DNA of 64,000 nucleotides from Krasilnikoviella flava (GCF_900167525.1 NZ_FUZQ01000004.1:182747-246746), one strand, 5' to 3'; numbered from the stretch's first letter, positions 24,594 through 33,600 are shown. Made by a program: numbers and translations. The notes: generated by a model not told the origin, from the letters alone.

Positions 24594-25722
24594 AGGTGGA
24601 CCGCAGGGCCTGGTCGAGGTCGGCCCAGAGGTCCTCGACGTCCTCGACACCCACAGACAGGCGCAGCAGGTCCTCGGGCACCGTGAGCGACTCGGTGGCG
24701 AACCGGCGGCGCCGCTCCAGGGTGGACTCCACGCCGCCGAGCGAGGTGGCCGGCACCCAGAGGCGCACGGCGGCCACGACGGCGTCGGCCGCGGCGGCGC
24801 CGCCGCGCGGGCGGAGGCCGAGGATGCCCCCGAAGCCGTTCATCAGCCCGGCCGCGCGCTCGTGGCCCGGGTCGTCCGGCAGCGACGGGTGCCGCACCTC
24901 CGCGACGCCGGGGTGCGCGGCGAGCCGCCGGGCGAGGTCCGCCGCGTTCGCGTTCGCGCGCTCGACCCGCAGGTGCAGCGTGCGCAGGCCGCGCAGCGCC
25001 AGCCACACCTCCATCGGGCCGGGGATCGCGCCGTGCAGCGTGCGGTAGGCGCGCAGGCCCGCGGCGAGGTCGTCGTCGCGCGTGACGGCGGCGCCGAGCA
25101 CGACGTCGGAGTGCCCGGCCAGGTACTTGGTCACCGAGTGCACGACGACGTCCGCACCCAGGTCGAGGGGGCGCTGCCCGAGCGGCGTCGCGAACGTGTT
25201 GTCGACGACCGAGCGCACCCCCCGCTCGCGCGCCGCCGTGAGGATCGCGGGCAGGTCCGCCACCTCGAGCATGGGGTTGGTGGGCGACTCGGCGAGCAGC
25301 ACGTCCGCCCCGTCGAGGGCCGCGACGACCTCGTCGGTGTCGGCGATGTCCACCCGGCGCACGTCGACGCCGTGCCGGGCCGCGAGGTCGTCGAGGTAGC
25401 CCAGCGACACCTGGTAGGCGTGCCGCGGCACGACGACCGCGCCGCCGCTCGGCACGTCGCCGACGGCGGCGACGACCGCCGCCATCCCGGAGCCGAACAC
25501 GACCCCGTGGTGCGCGCCCTCGAGCGCCGCCAGGGCCTCCTCGAACGGGTGCCACGTCTCGGTGTCGATCCGCGTGTACAGCAGGTCGCCCGGCGCGGAG
25601 ACGCCCTGGTTCACGTACGTGGAGCTGAGCACCACCGGCGGGTTCACGGGACCGCCCTGGACGCGGGGCGGTCGGCCGGCCGTGACGGCGAGCGTGGCGG
25701 GGGAGAGCTGGTCGTGCGTCAT
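24586..25722 (-). CDS. Cystathionine gamma-synthase/lyase-family PLP enzyme
   Basis: 378 residues. Cys/Met metabolism PLP family: YTRIDTETWHPFEEALAALEG near the N-terminus (Tyr49 and Arg51 bind the neighbouring subunit's PLP phosphate), SGMAAVVAAV, SPTNPMLEVAD, VVDNTFATP (Asp174 contacts the pyridine N), VVVHSVTKYLAGHSDVV with Lys199 forming the Schiff base, and ATSLGGVESTLE near the C-terminus. The reaction is gamma-replacement or gamma-elimination in transsulfuration. Synthase and lyase cannot be separated here. It has its own leaderless-type promoter, with a tandem repeat just upstream. Confidence 0.87.
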   Translation of the reverse strand: MTHDQLSPATLAVTAGRPPRVQGGPVNPPVVLSSTYVNQGVSAPGDLLYTRIDTETWHPFEEALAALEGAHHGVVFGSGMAAVVAAVGDVPSGGAVVVPRHAYQVSLGYLDDLAARHGVDVRRVDIADTDEVVAALDGADVLLAESPTNPMLEVADLPAILTAARERGVRSVVDNTFATPLGQRPLDLGADVVVHSVTKYLAGHSDVVLGAAVTRDDDLAAGLRAYRTLHGAIPGPMEVWLALRGLRTLHLRVERANANAADLARRLAAHPGVAEVRHPSLPDDPGHERAAGLMNGFGGILGLRPRGGAAAADAVVAAVRLWVPATSLGGVESTLERRRRFATESLTVPEDLLRLSVGVEDVEDLWADLDQALRSTFS

Positions 25723-25728
25723 GGCCGC

Positions 25729-25734
25729 AGGTTA
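25729..25734 (-). promoter_or_regulatory. Leaderless-type -10 (TAACCT) for the cystathionine enzyme
   Basis: TAACCT, 6 nt before ATG 25722. The tandem repeat at 25767-25834 begins 33 bp upstream of it, next to where the -35 would be. Confidence 0.5.
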
Positions 25735-25766
25735 CGACGTGGGCTCCGCGAGCGCGCCGGCGGCCC

Positions 25767-25834
25767 GGCCACCAGACACCGCCGGCCACCAGACACCGCC
25801 GGCCACCAGACACCGCCGGCCACCAGACACCGAC
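25767..25834. repeat. 17-bp tandem repeat, four copies
   Basis: The unit GGCCACCAGACACCGCC is present four times head to tail: 25767-25783, 25784-25800, 25801-25817 and 25818-25834. The first three are identical; the last has one change (C to A at 25833). It sits in the gap between the acyl-CoA dehydrogenase stop (25859) and the start of the downstream PLP-enzyme gene. There are no unique spacers, so it is not a CRISPR array. Copy number is likely to vary between strains. Confidence 0.95.
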
Positions 25835-25858
25835 GCCGGGCGACGCGTCGGGCGCGCC

Positions 25859-27067
25859 TCAGTCCTCCAGCGGGCCGAGCACCGCCTGCGCCACGGTCGA
25901 GTGTGCGGACTCGTCGTCGCTCGGGTGGAAGATCCCGGCGAGCACGTCACGGTAGAGGCGGCCGAGCTCGGACCGGTTGAAGTACGTGGAACCGCCGGAG
26001 CAGCGGATCGCCTCGTCCACGACCTGCCGCGCCGTCTCCGTGACGCGCACCTTGAGCCCCGCCGTCGAGCGGAAGAAGCCGGCGCCTCTGTTCACCTGGG
26101 CGTCGACCTCGCCGGCCACCAGGTCGAGCTGCGGCCACAGCCCGTCCAGCGCGAGGGCGGCGGTGCCGATGCGCCAGCGGATGTCCGGGTCCTGGGAGTA
26201 CGCCTTGCCGGTCTTCATCGAGCGGCGCTTGTTCACGGTCTCGACGGCGAGGGTCAGCGCCCGGTCGGCGATGCCCAGGTACACGCTCGCGAGCAGGATC
26301 TCGAAGCTCGTGAAGATGCCCAGCACGTAGGGGTCGAGGCTCGGGCCGGGCGCGAGACGACGCAGCACGCGGTCCGCCGGCGCGTGCGCGCCGTCGAGCA
26401 CCGTGGTGCAGGACTGCGAGGCTCGCATGCCGAGGGTGTCCCAGTCGTCCTTGATCTCGAACCCGCCGCCGTCGCGGGTGACGAAGGCGTGCACGATGCG
26501 CGGGTCGTCGGGGTCGGTCGTGTCGTCCAGCCCCATGACGCCGAGCCGTGTCCAGCCGGGGGAGTTGGACGTGAAGATCTTCGTGCCGTGGAAGGAGTAC
26601 CCGCCCTCGCCGTCGGGTCGGGCCTCGGTGCGCGAGCCGAGCAGCACCAGGTCGTTGCCCGCCTCGGAGTAGCCGAAGCCGAAGACCGCGCCGTGTGCCG
26701 TCTCCTCGAGCAGCCAGTCGAGCGAGGAGTCCCCGCGCTCGTGCAGGTACCGGGCGACACCCACCCACACGTGATGCATGTTGACGGCCAGCGCCGTGGC
26801 CGGCGCCGCGCCCGCGAGCCGGGCCTGCTCGCGCGCCGTCTCGCGCAGCGTCAGGCCGGCGCCGCCCAGGTGCTGCGGGACCATCGCCTGCAGGTACCCC
26901 GCCGCCTTGAGGTCGGCCAGGTCGTCGGTGAAGAACGCGTTCTCCCGGTCGTACGTCGCCGCGCGGCCGCGGATCGTCTCCAGCAGCTCGTCGGTGAGGA
27001 TCTGGCGGGGCTCGTCGAGAGGGGAGGGGAAGGACGACGGCGCGGCGTCCGGCGAGGTCACAGGCAT
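25859..27067 (-). CDS. Acyl-CoA dehydrogenase-family flavoprotein
   Basis: 402 residues. The start at 27067 is set by TACGGT 6 nt upstream. N-terminal helical domain (LLETIRGRAATYDRENAF, GYLQAMVPQHLGGAGLTL), middle beta domain (FGFGYSEAGNDL, GYSFHGTKIFTSNSPG, WDTLGMRASQSCTTVLDGAHAP) and C-terminal helical bundle ending in RCSGGSTYFNRSELGRLYRDVLAGIFHPSDDESAHSTVAQ. The last stretch (SGGS..RLYRDV..FHPSDD) resembles the branch that includes flavin-dependent monooxygenases such as DszC as much as fatty-acid dehydrogenases, so desaturation of an acyl-CoA is not certain. Confidence 0.85.
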   Translation of the reverse strand: MPVTSPDAAPSSFPSPLDEPRQILTDELLETIRGRAATYDRENAFFTDDLADLKAAGYLQAMVPQHLGGAGLTLRETAREQARLAGAAPATALAVNMHHVWVGVARYLHERGDSSLDWLLEETAHGAVFGFGYSEAGNDLVLLGSRTEARPDGEGGYSFHGTKIFTSNSPGWTRLGVMGLDDTTDPDDPRIVHAFVTRDGGGFEIKDDWDTLGMRASQSCTTVLDGAHAPADRVLRRLAPGPSLDPYVLGIFTSFEILLASVYLGIADRALTLAVETVNKRRSMKTGKAYSQDPDIRWRIGTAALALDGLWPQLDLVAGEVDAQVNRGAGFFRSTAGLKVRVTETARQVVDEAIRCSGGSTYFNRSELGRLYRDVLAGIFHPSDDESAHSTVAQAVLGPLED

Positions 27068-27073
27068 GTCCTC

Positions 27074-27079
27074 ACCGTA
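27074..27079 (-). promoter_or_regulatory. Leaderless-type -10 (TACGGT) for the acyl-CoA dehydrogenase-like gene
   Basis: TACGGT, 6 nt before ATG 27067. The GAGG next to the ATG is too close to act as an SD, which favours a leaderless transcript. Confidence 0.5.
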
Positions 27080-27107
27080 CGCCGCGCCGCCGCCCGGCCG
27101 CCCGTGC

Positions 27108-28178
27108 TCAGCCGCCGGTGGCCACCGTCGCCTCCTCCGCCTGCGGCAGCAGGCGGTGCAGCACGTCCGCCAGGGTGACGACGCCCAGCGTGCGCCCGTC
27201 GCGACGCACCAGGGCCAGCTGCTCGCCCGCCTCCCGCAGCAGGGAGATCGCCGCGTGCACGGTGGTCGACGCGTCGAGCACGAACGGCTCGCGCGCGACT
27301 GGCGCCACCGGGGCGTCGTCGTCGAGCAGCAGGGTGTCGCGCACGTGCACGACACCGCTCACGTCGTCGACCACCCCGCCGTGCACCTCGCCCTCGCGGC
27401 CGGACGCGGCGCCGTCACGCAGCAGGATGCGCAGGTGGCCCGACGTCACCGACGCCGCCCGCACGTCGGCCGCCGTCGCTCCCGTGGGGACGGCCGTGGG
27501 GAGCGCCCCGGCCGGGACCAGCGCGTCGACCGTGAGGGTCTCGAGCTCCAGCGCTCCCGCGATCTGCGAGGAGTACGCGGCGTCGAGGGCGCCGACGTTC
27601 GCGGAGTGCTCCACGAGGTGCCGCAGCGTGGCCGGGTCGTGCCCGGCCTCGATGTGGTCCACCGGCTCCACGCCGACGGCGCGCAGGCACCGGTTCGCGA
27701 GCGAGTTGAGCCAGCGCAGCACCGGCCGCGTGAGCCACATGAACGCCCGCATCGGCAGGGCGAGCAGCGTGGCGGACGCCTCGGGGTGCGCGATGGCCCA
27801 CGACTTGGGCGCCATCTCGCCCACCACGAGGTGCAGGAACGTCACGAGGATCAGCGCGAGCACGAAGCCCGCGACGTCGGCGACCCAGTACGGCGCCCCC
27901 CAGTCCGCGAACAGCGGCGTGAGCCAGTGGTGCACCGCGGGCTTGGTCACGGCGCCGAGCGCCAGGGTGCAGGCGGTGATGCCGAGCTGGGAGCCGGCGA
28001 GCAGCAGCGTCAGCTCGGACGAGCTGCGCAGCGCGGCCCGCGCCGAGCGGCTGCGCGGCGCGGCGTCCTCCAGCCGGTGGCGGCGCGCGCCGAGCAGCGC
28101 GAACTCCACGGCGACGAAGAAGGCGCTCAGCGCGATGATGACGACGGTCGCGGCGACCACGACCCAGGGGTTGCTCAT
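27108..28178 (-). CDS. CNNM/CorC-family transporter-like protein (DUF21-CBS), short paralog
   Basis: 356 residues; AGGAGG before ATG 28178, which overlaps the upstream stop by ATGA. The N-terminal DUF21 domain (about 1-190) has four membrane segments, including VVVAATVVIIALSAFFVAVEFALLGARRHRL and LAGSQLGITACTLALGAVTKPAV and the HLVVGEMAPKSWAIAHPE motif. CBS domains fill about 210-350. Unlike its neighbour it lacks the C-terminal CorC_HlyC domain. DUF21 proteins move Mg2+ or other divalent ions or regulate that movement. Confidence 0.88.
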   Translation of the reverse strand: MSNPWVVVAATVVIIALSAFFVAVEFALLGARRHRLEDAAPRSRSARAALRSSSELTLLLAGSQLGITACTLALGAVTKPAVHHWLTPLFADWGAPYWVADVAGFVLALILVTFLHLVVGEMAPKSWAIAHPEASATLLALPMRAFMWLTRPVLRWLNSLANRCLRAVGVEPVDHIEAGHDPATLRHLVEHSANVGALDAAYSSQIAGALELETLTVDALVPAGALPTAVPTGATAADVRAASVTSGHLRILLRDGAASGREGEVHGGVVDDVSGVVHVRDTLLLDDDAPVAPVAREPFVLDASTTVHAAISLLREAGEQLALVRRDGRTLGVVTLADVLHRLLPQAEEATVATGG

Positions 28179-29587
28179 CGGTCCTCCTCGTTCGACGTCA
28201 CGGCGGTCTCGGTGGTGGCCTCGCCCTGGACGGGCTCCACCGCTCCCTCGACCAGGCGCACGCGCACCAGGTGGGGCACGTGCCGCTCGACCGAGATCAC
28301 GTCCACCTCGAGCCGCCGGGGGCGGGGCTCGTCGTGCACCAGGTCCGCCGGGTCCGGCGGCAGCTCGACCGTCACCCTGTCGCCCGCGCTGGGCAGCGCA
28401 CCCGTCTGGGCGATGAGCAGCCCGGCGACCGTCTCGTGGTCGCCGCGGGGCAGGTCGTGCCCGATGGCGCGCTCGGCCTCGTCCAGGTGGACGTCGCCGC
28501 CCATGACCCAGGCCCCGTCGTCCTCGGCGGCGACCGTGACGGGCAGCTCGGGGTCGTGCTCGTCCGTGATCTCGCCGACGAGCTCCTCGGCGAGGTCCTC
28601 GAGCGTGAGCACGCCCGCGAAGCCGCCGTACTCGTCGACGACGACCGCGAGCTGGTTGCTCGCACGGTTCAGCTCGCTCAGCGCGTCCGGCAGCGTCATG
28701 AGGGTGGGCAGCACCGCGACCGGCCGCATGAGGTCGGTGACGGGCGCGGCCTCGTCGAGCCCGGTCCGCAGCAGATCGGTGAGCTGCACGACGCCCAGCG
28801 CCCGGTCCTCGTCGTCCACCACGGGGTACCGGGAGTGGCCGCCGGCCATGAGGGTACGCAGCTCGCCCACCGTGAGGGCGGGGTCGACCGTCCCGACGCG
28901 CGAGCGCGGGATCATCGCGTGCTCGACGTCGTGCTGCGGGAAGTCGAGGATCCGGTCCAGCAGCACCGACAGGTCGCCGGGCAGGTCGCCGCTCTCGCGA
29001 GACTCCGCGACGATGTGCTCCAGGTCGCGGGCCGTGGCGGAGTGCTCGACGTCGTGCACGGGCTCGATGCGCAGCAGCCGCAGCAGGGCGTTCGACGCCT
29101 TGTCGAACACGGCGATGAGCCAGCCGAACACGGTCAGGTACGCCGTCGTCGAGGCGGCCAGGCGCAGGGCCGTGGGCTCGGGGCGCGAGATGGCGAGGTT
29201 CTTCGGGAACAGCTCGCCGAAGAGCATCTGCACCAGCGTCGAGAGCACGAGCGCCGCGACCGTGCCGACGGCCACGCCGACGCCGGTCGGGACGCCCACG
29301 CCGCCGAGCAGGGTGCCGAGCGCGTCGCCCACCAGCGGCTCGGCCACGTACCCGACCAGCAGGCCGGTCACGGTGATGCCGAGCTGGGCGCCCGAGAGCA
29401 CGAAGGACGTGCGGCGCGTGACGGCGAGGGCGCGCTGCGCGGTCGCGTCACCGGCCTCCGCGCGGGCGGCGAGCCGGGAGCGGTCCACGGTCATGTAGGC
29501 GAACTCCTGGGCGACGAAGTAGGCCGTCGCGGCAGTGATCACGAGGATCACCAGGATGCCGAGGAGGAGGGAGAGCGCGGCGGTCAC
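28175..29587 (-). CDS. CNNM/CorC-family transporter-like protein (DUF21-CBS-CorC_HlyC)
   Basis: 470 residues; GTG start. DUF21 with about four TM segments (FVAQEFAYMTVDRSRL, LSGAQLGITVTGLLVGYVAEPL, QMLFGELFPKNLAISRP), then a CBS pair: HDVEHAMIPRSRVGTVD, GGHSRYPVVDDEDRALGVVQLTDLL and ELNRASNQLAVVVDEYGGFAGVLTLEDLAEELVGEI, the last being the CBS signature. The CorC_HlyC FAD-like fold follows from about 375 (WVMGGDVHLDEAERAIGHDLP). It forms an operon with the shorter paralog, so the two may act as a heterodimer in divalent-cation homeostasis. Confidence 0.9.
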   Translation of the reverse strand: MTAALSLLLGILVILVITAATAYFVAQEFAYMTVDRSRLAARAEAGDATAQRALAVTRRTSFVLSGAQLGITVTGLLVGYVAEPLVGDALGTLLGGVGVPTGVGVAVGTVAALVLSTLVQMLFGELFPKNLAISRPEPTALRLAASTTAYLTVFGWLIAVFDKASNALLRLLRIEPVHDVEHSATARDLEHIVAESRESGDLPGDLSVLLDRILDFPQHDVEHAMIPRSRVGTVDPALTVGELRTLMAGGHSRYPVVDDEDRALGVVQLTDLLRTGLDEAAPVTDLMRPVAVLPTLMTLPDALSELNRASNQLAVVVDEYGGFAGVLTLEDLAEELVGEITDEHDPELPVTVAAEDDGAWVMGGDVHLDEAERAIGHDLPRGDHETVAGLLIAQTGALPSAGDRVTVELPPDPADLVHDEPRPRRLEVDVISVERHVPHLVRVRLVEGAVEPVQGEATTETAVTSNEEDR

Positions 29588-29806
29588 CGGGGGTGCACCG
29601 CCTCAGGTCGGGGCTGCGGTGAGCCCGAACTATGACTGGGGTCGTCGGCGGGCGCGGCGGCGTCCTCGGCCGCGGGCGCCGGGACGCTGAGCGTCGTCAG
29701 AGTGTGGTCCACGTTCGCCCCAACGTCGCCGCCGCGCGAGGGGTTCCCCGGCGCTACGCTCCGGTGCACACGGTCGACGAGGACCGTGCCGCACGAAGGG
29801 ACCGCC

Positions 29807-31432
29807 ATGCCCGACCCCAGCGCCGGCACCGCCGACGGCCGCACCGACCGCAGCGTCATCCGCAGCCCGCACCCCGACGTCGAGATCCCCGACGTCAGCC
29901 TCGACGAGTTCCTCTTCGCCTCGCTCGACGACGCCGACCTCGACCGCGTGGCCCTGGTCGACGGCCCGAGCGGCGCGGCGACCACGTACGGCGAGCTGCG
30001 CGCCCGCGTGGACGCGGTGGCCGGCGCCTTCGCTGCGCGCGGGCTCGGTGTCGGGGACGTGGTGGCCCTGCACAGCCCGAACGTGCCTGCGTTCGTGGCC
30101 GTCTTCCACGGCCTCCTGCGCGCCGGCGTCACCGTGACCACGATCAACGCGCTCGCGTCGGGCCGGGAGGTCGCCAAGCAGCTCGAGTCGTCGGGGGCGA
30201 GGGCGCTCGTGACGGTCTCGGCGCTGCTGACCGCGGCCGAGGACGGCGCCGACGCCGTCGGGATGGCGCCGGGCGACGTCGTCGTGCTCGACGGCGCGGA
30301 CGGGCACCCGTCGCTCACCGAGCTGCTCGCCGGCGGGCACCCCGCCCCCGACGTCGCCTTCGACCCGCGCACCCACCTCGCCGTCCTGCCGTACTCGTCC
30401 GGCACGACGGGGCTGCCGAAGGGCGTGATGCTCACCCACCGCAACCTCGTCGCGAACGTGCTGCAGACCCAGGCGTACCTGCCGCTGACGCCGGACGACG
30501 TGATCCCCGCCGTGCTGCCGTTCTTCCACATCTACGGCATGACGGTGCTCATGAACGGTGCGATCTACCAGCGCTGCTCGCTGGTGACCCTGCCGCGCTT
30601 CGACCTCGCCGAGTACCTGCGCGTCGTCGAGCAGCACCGGGCCACCGTGCTGCTCGTCGCGCCGCCGATCGCGCTGGCGCTCGCCAAGCACCCCGCGGCG
30701 GCGGGGCGCGACCTGTCCAGCGTGCGGCTGCTCATGTCCGGGGCGGCGCCGTTCGACGAGCACCTCGCCGAGGCGGTGGGCCGGCGCCTGCCCGACGCGC
30801 GCGTGCTGCAGGGCTACGGCATGTCCGAGATGTCGCCGGTCTCGCACGTCGTGCCGGTCGACCGGACCGACATCTCGTCGGGCACGGTCGGCCTGCTGGT
30901 GCCCAACATGATCGCCCGGCTGGTCGACCCGGCGACCGGGGAGGCGATCGCGCAGCCCGACGAGGGCGTCAGCGCGCCGGGGGAGCTGCTGTGCGCGGGC
31001 CCGAACGTCATGGTGGGGTACCTCGCGGACGAGCAGGCCACCCGGGACACGCTCGAGCCCGACGGCTTCCTGCACACGGGCGACATCGTGACCGTGGACG
31101 CCGACGGGGCGTTCACCGTCGTCGACCGGCTCAAGGAGCTCATCAAGCACAAGGGCTACCAGGTGGCACCGGCAGAGCTCGAGGCGCTGCTGCTGACCCA
31201 CCCGCAGATCGCGGACGCCGCGGTGATCGGCGTGCCCGACCCGGAGTCGGGGGAGGTGCCGAAGGCGTTCGTCGTGCGGACGGAGGGCGGCCGACTGACG
31301 GCCGACGACGTGCAGGCGTTCGTCGCGGACCAGGTGGCGCCGTACAAGAAGGTGCGGGTGGTGGAGTTCGTCGACGCGGTGCCGAAGTCCGCGGCCGGGA
31401 AGATCCTACGCAAGGAGCTCCGTGCCCGCTGA
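29807..31432 (+). CDS. Acyl-CoA synthetase, 4-coumarate-CoA ligase-like (ANL superfamily)
   Basis: 541 residues; AAGGGA before ATG 29807. P-loop-like motif YSSGTTGLPKGVMLTHRNL, acyl-binding/ATP motif LQGYGMSEMSPVSHV, HTGDIVTVDADG, hinge DRLKELIKHKGYQVAPAELE, and the catalytic C-terminal lysine in KSAAGKILRKEL. The enzyme activates a carboxylic acid to acyl-AMP, then to the CoA thioester. The order and loop sequences fit the plant 4CL/bacterial aryl- or fatty-acyl-CoA ligase group. A TACGCT at 29755-29760 may be its -10. Confidence 0.92.
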   Translation: MPDPSAGTADGRTDRSVIRSPHPDVEIPDVSLDEFLFASLDDADLDRVALVDGPSGAATTYGELRARVDAVAGAFAARGLGVGDVVALHSPNVPAFVAVFHGLLRAGVTVTTINALASGREVAKQLESSGARALVTVSALLTAAEDGADAVGMAPGDVVVLDGADGHPSLTELLAGGHPAPDVAFDPRTHLAVLPYSSGTTGLPKGVMLTHRNLVANVLQTQAYLPLTPDDVIPAVLPFFHIYGMTVLMNGAIYQRCSLVTLPRFDLAEYLRVVEQHRATVLLVAPPIALALAKHPAAAGRDLSSVRLLMSGAAPFDEHLAEAVGRRLPDARVLQGYGMSEMSPVSHVVPVDRTDISSGTVGLLVPNMIARLVDPATGEAIAQPDEGVSAPGELLCAGPNVMVGYLADEQATRDTLEPDGFLHTGDIVTVDADGAFTVVDRLKELIKHKGYQVAPAELEALLLTHPQIADAAVIGVPDPESGEVPKAFVVRTEGGRLTADDVQAFVADQVAPYKKVRVVEFVDAVPKSAAGKILRKELRAR

Positions 31433-31460
31433 GCCGCGCGGACGGCGGGGTCGGTTCCGG

Positions 31461-31466
31461 TAGGTT
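31461..31466 (+). promoter_or_regulatory. Leaderless-type -10 (TAGGTT) for ddl
   Basis: TAGGTT, 8 nt before ATG 31475, with only GGGCGGCG between, so ddl is not simply read through from the ligase gene. Confidence 0.5.
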
Positions 31467-31474
31467 GGGCGGCG

Positions 31475-32644
31475 ATGTCCGACGCCACCACCGCCTCCGT
31501 CCCCGTCGTCCCGACCCCGGGCGCAGGCGCCCCGCGCAAGACCCGTGTCGCCGTGCTGTTCGGCGGTCGCTCGGGCGAGCACGCCATCTCCGCCTCGACC
31601 GCCGCGGGCGTGCTGCGCGCGATCGACCGCGACCGCTACGACGTCGTGCCCGTGGGCATCACGCGCGAGGGCCGCTGGGTGATCGCCGCGGACGACCCCG
31701 AGCGCTGGCAGATCGCCGACGGCCGCCTGCCGGAGGTCACGGCCGAGTCGGGCGCGGAGGTCGTGCTGTCCCTCACCCAGGGCGAGCGGACCCTGCGCGT
31801 GCTCGAGCCGGGCCAGGTGCCCGCGCTGCTCGGCGAGGTGGACGTCGTCTTCCCGCTGCTGCACGGCCCGTTCGGCGAGGACGGCACGGTGCAGGGCCTG
31901 CTCGAGCTCGCCGACGTGCACTACGTCGGCGCCGGGGTGCTCGCCTCGGCCGTCGGCATGGACAAGCACTTCATGAAGCTGGTGCTGGCGGGCCAGGGTC
32001 TCGCCGTCGGCCCGTACGCCGTCATCCGGCCCCGGGACTGGGAGCGGGACCGCGCGGCGTGCGTCGCCGCGGTGGAGCCGCTCGGGCTCCCGCTGTTCGT
32101 CAAGCCGGCGCGGGCCGGGTCGTCGCTCGGCATCTCGCGCGTGGACGACCTGGCGGACCTGCCGGCCGCCGTCGACGCCGCGCGCGAGCACGACCCCAAG
32201 GTGGTCGTCGAGGCCGGGATCGACGGCCGCGAGATCGAGTGCGCCGTGCTCGGCGGGCGCGACGGCGCCCCGACCCGGGCGTCCCTTCCCGGCGAGATCG
32301 TCGTCGACCACGACAGCCACGCGTTCTACGACTTCGAGGCGAAGTACCTCGACGAGGCGCACGTCGACCTGCGCTGCCCGGCCGAGCTGCCGCAGCACGT
32401 GATCGACGAGATCCGCGAGGTCGCGGTGCGCACGTTCGAGGCCGTCGAGGCCGAGGGGCTCTCGCGCGTGGACGTCTTCGTCACCGACGACGAGCGCGTG
32501 ATCGTCAACGAGATCAACACGATGCCCGGGTTCACGCCCTTCTCGATGTACCCCCGGATGTGGGAGGCCTCGGGCGTGACCTACCCCGAGCTCGTGGACG
32601 AGCTCATCCAGCTCGCCCTGGAGCGGCGGACCGGCCTGCGCTGA
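31475..32644 (+). CDS. ddl: D-alanine--D-alanine ligase
   Basis: 389 residues. After a 22-residue Ala/Pro-rich lead comes VAVLFGGRSGEHAISASTAAG (N-terminal domain), FPLLHGPFGEDGTVQGLLELADVHYVG (substrate loop), GMDKHFMKLVL, LPLFVKPARAGSSLGISRV (ATP-grasp), VEAGIDGREIECAVLG and IVNEINTMPGFTPFSMYPRMWEA with the Mg-binding Glu/Asn. It joins two D-Ala for the peptidoglycan stem peptide. The final YPxMW-type segment is the D-Ala (not D-Lac) type by family resemblance only. Confidence 0.96.
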   Translation: MSDATTASVPVVPTPGAGAPRKTRVAVLFGGRSGEHAISASTAAGVLRAIDRDRYDVVPVGITREGRWVIAADDPERWQIADGRLPEVTAESGAEVVLSLTQGERTLRVLEPGQVPALLGEVDVVFPLLHGPFGEDGTVQGLLELADVHYVGAGVLASAVGMDKHFMKLVLAGQGLAVGPYAVIRPRDWERDRAACVAAVEPLGLPLFVKPARAGSSLGISRVDDLADLPAAVDAAREHDPKVVVEAGIDGREIECAVLGGRDGAPTRASLPGEIVVDHDSHAFYDFEAKYLDEAHVDLRCPAELPQHVIDEIREVAVRTFEAVEAEGLSRVDVFVTDDERVIVNEINTMPGFTPFSMYPRMWEASGVTYPELVDELIQLALERRTGLR

Positions 32645-32662
32645 GCGCCGCCCGGGGCCTTC

Positions 32663-33076
32663 TCAGGGCACCACGAGCTCCCCGAGCGGGCCCGGCGCGT
32701 GTGCCACCTCCCAGAGGAACCCGTCCGGGTCGGTGAAGTACCCGGAGTAGCCGCCCCACTCCCGCCGCACGCCGTCGCGGACGGTCGGGGCGCCGGCGCG
32801 CCGCGCGTCCTCGAGCACGGCGTCCACGTCGTCGGGGGCGCCGAGGTTGTGCGCGAGGGTCACCGGCGCGGTCCCGCCGCGCGTCACGGGGCCGATCTCC
32901 GCCGTCGCGTGCCCCTCGTCCCACAGCGACAGCACGACGTGCTGCCCCACCTGGAACATCAGCACCTCGCCGGGCGCCTCCATGAGCGGTTCCCAGCCCA
33001 GGCCGTCCACGTAGAAGCGCCGGGTGGCGTCGAGGTCGGCGACGACGAGGGTGACGAGGCTGACGCGGGGTTCCAT
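32663..33076 (-). CDS. VOC-family (glyoxalase/bleomycin resistance-like) protein
   Basis: 137 residues made of two beta-alpha-beta-beta-beta units: VSLVTLVVADLDATRRFYVDGLGWEP at the start, and YFTDPDGFLWEVAHAPG at the end, where a Glu usually binds metal. Such proteins bind or isomerise small molecules with a divalent ion. It lies in the ddl-thiL interval on the opposite strand; no function can be assigned. Confidence 0.87.
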   Translation of the reverse strand: MEPRVSLVTLVVADLDATRRFYVDGLGWEPLMEAPGEVLMFQVGQHVVLSLWDEGHATAEIGPVTRGGTAPVTLAHNLGAPDDVDAVLEDARRAGAPTVRDGVRREWGGYSGYFTDPDGFLWEVAHAPGPLGELVVP

Positions 33077-33101
33077 CCCGTCACCGTGCCACGCGGTCGG
33101 G

Positions 33102-33587
33102 TCAGCTGCACTCCGCCGTCGCGGGCACGTTGCCCACAGCCTGGGCGAGATCGCCGACGAACGACGTCGAGTGGTTCTCCGTGACCGACGGCGGCACCAC
33201 GACCTCCATGGCGGGCTCGCGGCCGTAGGTGGTGAACCGCCACGTGCCGTCGTCGCCGGCCTCGACGATCCAGTCGACGGCGCCCGCGGCCGACTCGACG
33301 CGCTGGCAGTCGGGCGACGGCCCGGGCGGGGCGACGCCGCAGCGCATCGTCACGGCGGCCCCCGGCTCGCCCCAGGCGGCGGTGGCCTGGGCGTTGGTCT
33401 TCGCCTTGTCGAGGTCGCCCGCGAGCACGTCCGGCAGCGCGAGCATGACGGGCGCGCAGGCCGGGTTCGCGGCATCGTCCGCCGCGGTGGCGCCGATGGT
33501 GGTGGCGCACGCCGCCAGCGGGACGACGAGGGCGCCCAGCGCCAGGGCGCGGGCGGCACGGGACGACATCAGGGCACGACGGGGCAC
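33102..33587 (-). CDS. DUF3515-family lipoprotein
   Basis: 161 residues. The GTG at 33587 is chosen because TAGCGT sits 7 nt upstream; ATG 33569 would also give a good signal peptide. Lipobox LAAC is followed by DUF3515 hallmarks: PACAPVMLALPDVLAG, the AAWGEPGAAVTMRCGV motif, CQRVESAAGAVDWIVE and FTTYGREPAMEVVVPP. DUF3515 genes lie beside thiL in many actinobacteria, as here. Function unknown; likely anchored outside the membrane. Confidence 0.88.
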   Translation of the reverse strand: MPRRALMSSRAARALALGALVVPLAACATTIGATAADDAANPACAPVMLALPDVLAGDLDKAKTNAQATAAWGEPGAAVTMRCGVAPPGPSPDCQRVESAAGAVDWIVEAGDDGTWRFTTYGREPAMEVVVPPSVTENHSTSFVGDLAQAVGNVPATAECS

Positions 33588-33594
33588 GGCGACC

Positions 33595-33600
33595 ACGCTA
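33595..33600 (-). promoter_or_regulatory. Leaderless-type -10 (TAGCGT) for the DUF3515 gene
   Basis: TAGCGT, 7 nt before GTG 33587. It is what decides that start over ATG 33569. It faces the thiL -10 across only 27 bp. Confidence 0.5.

Noticed and set aside
25767-25834. CRISPR-like repeat array.
   Set aside because: The 17-bp units are contiguous with no unique spacers, and no cas genes are near.
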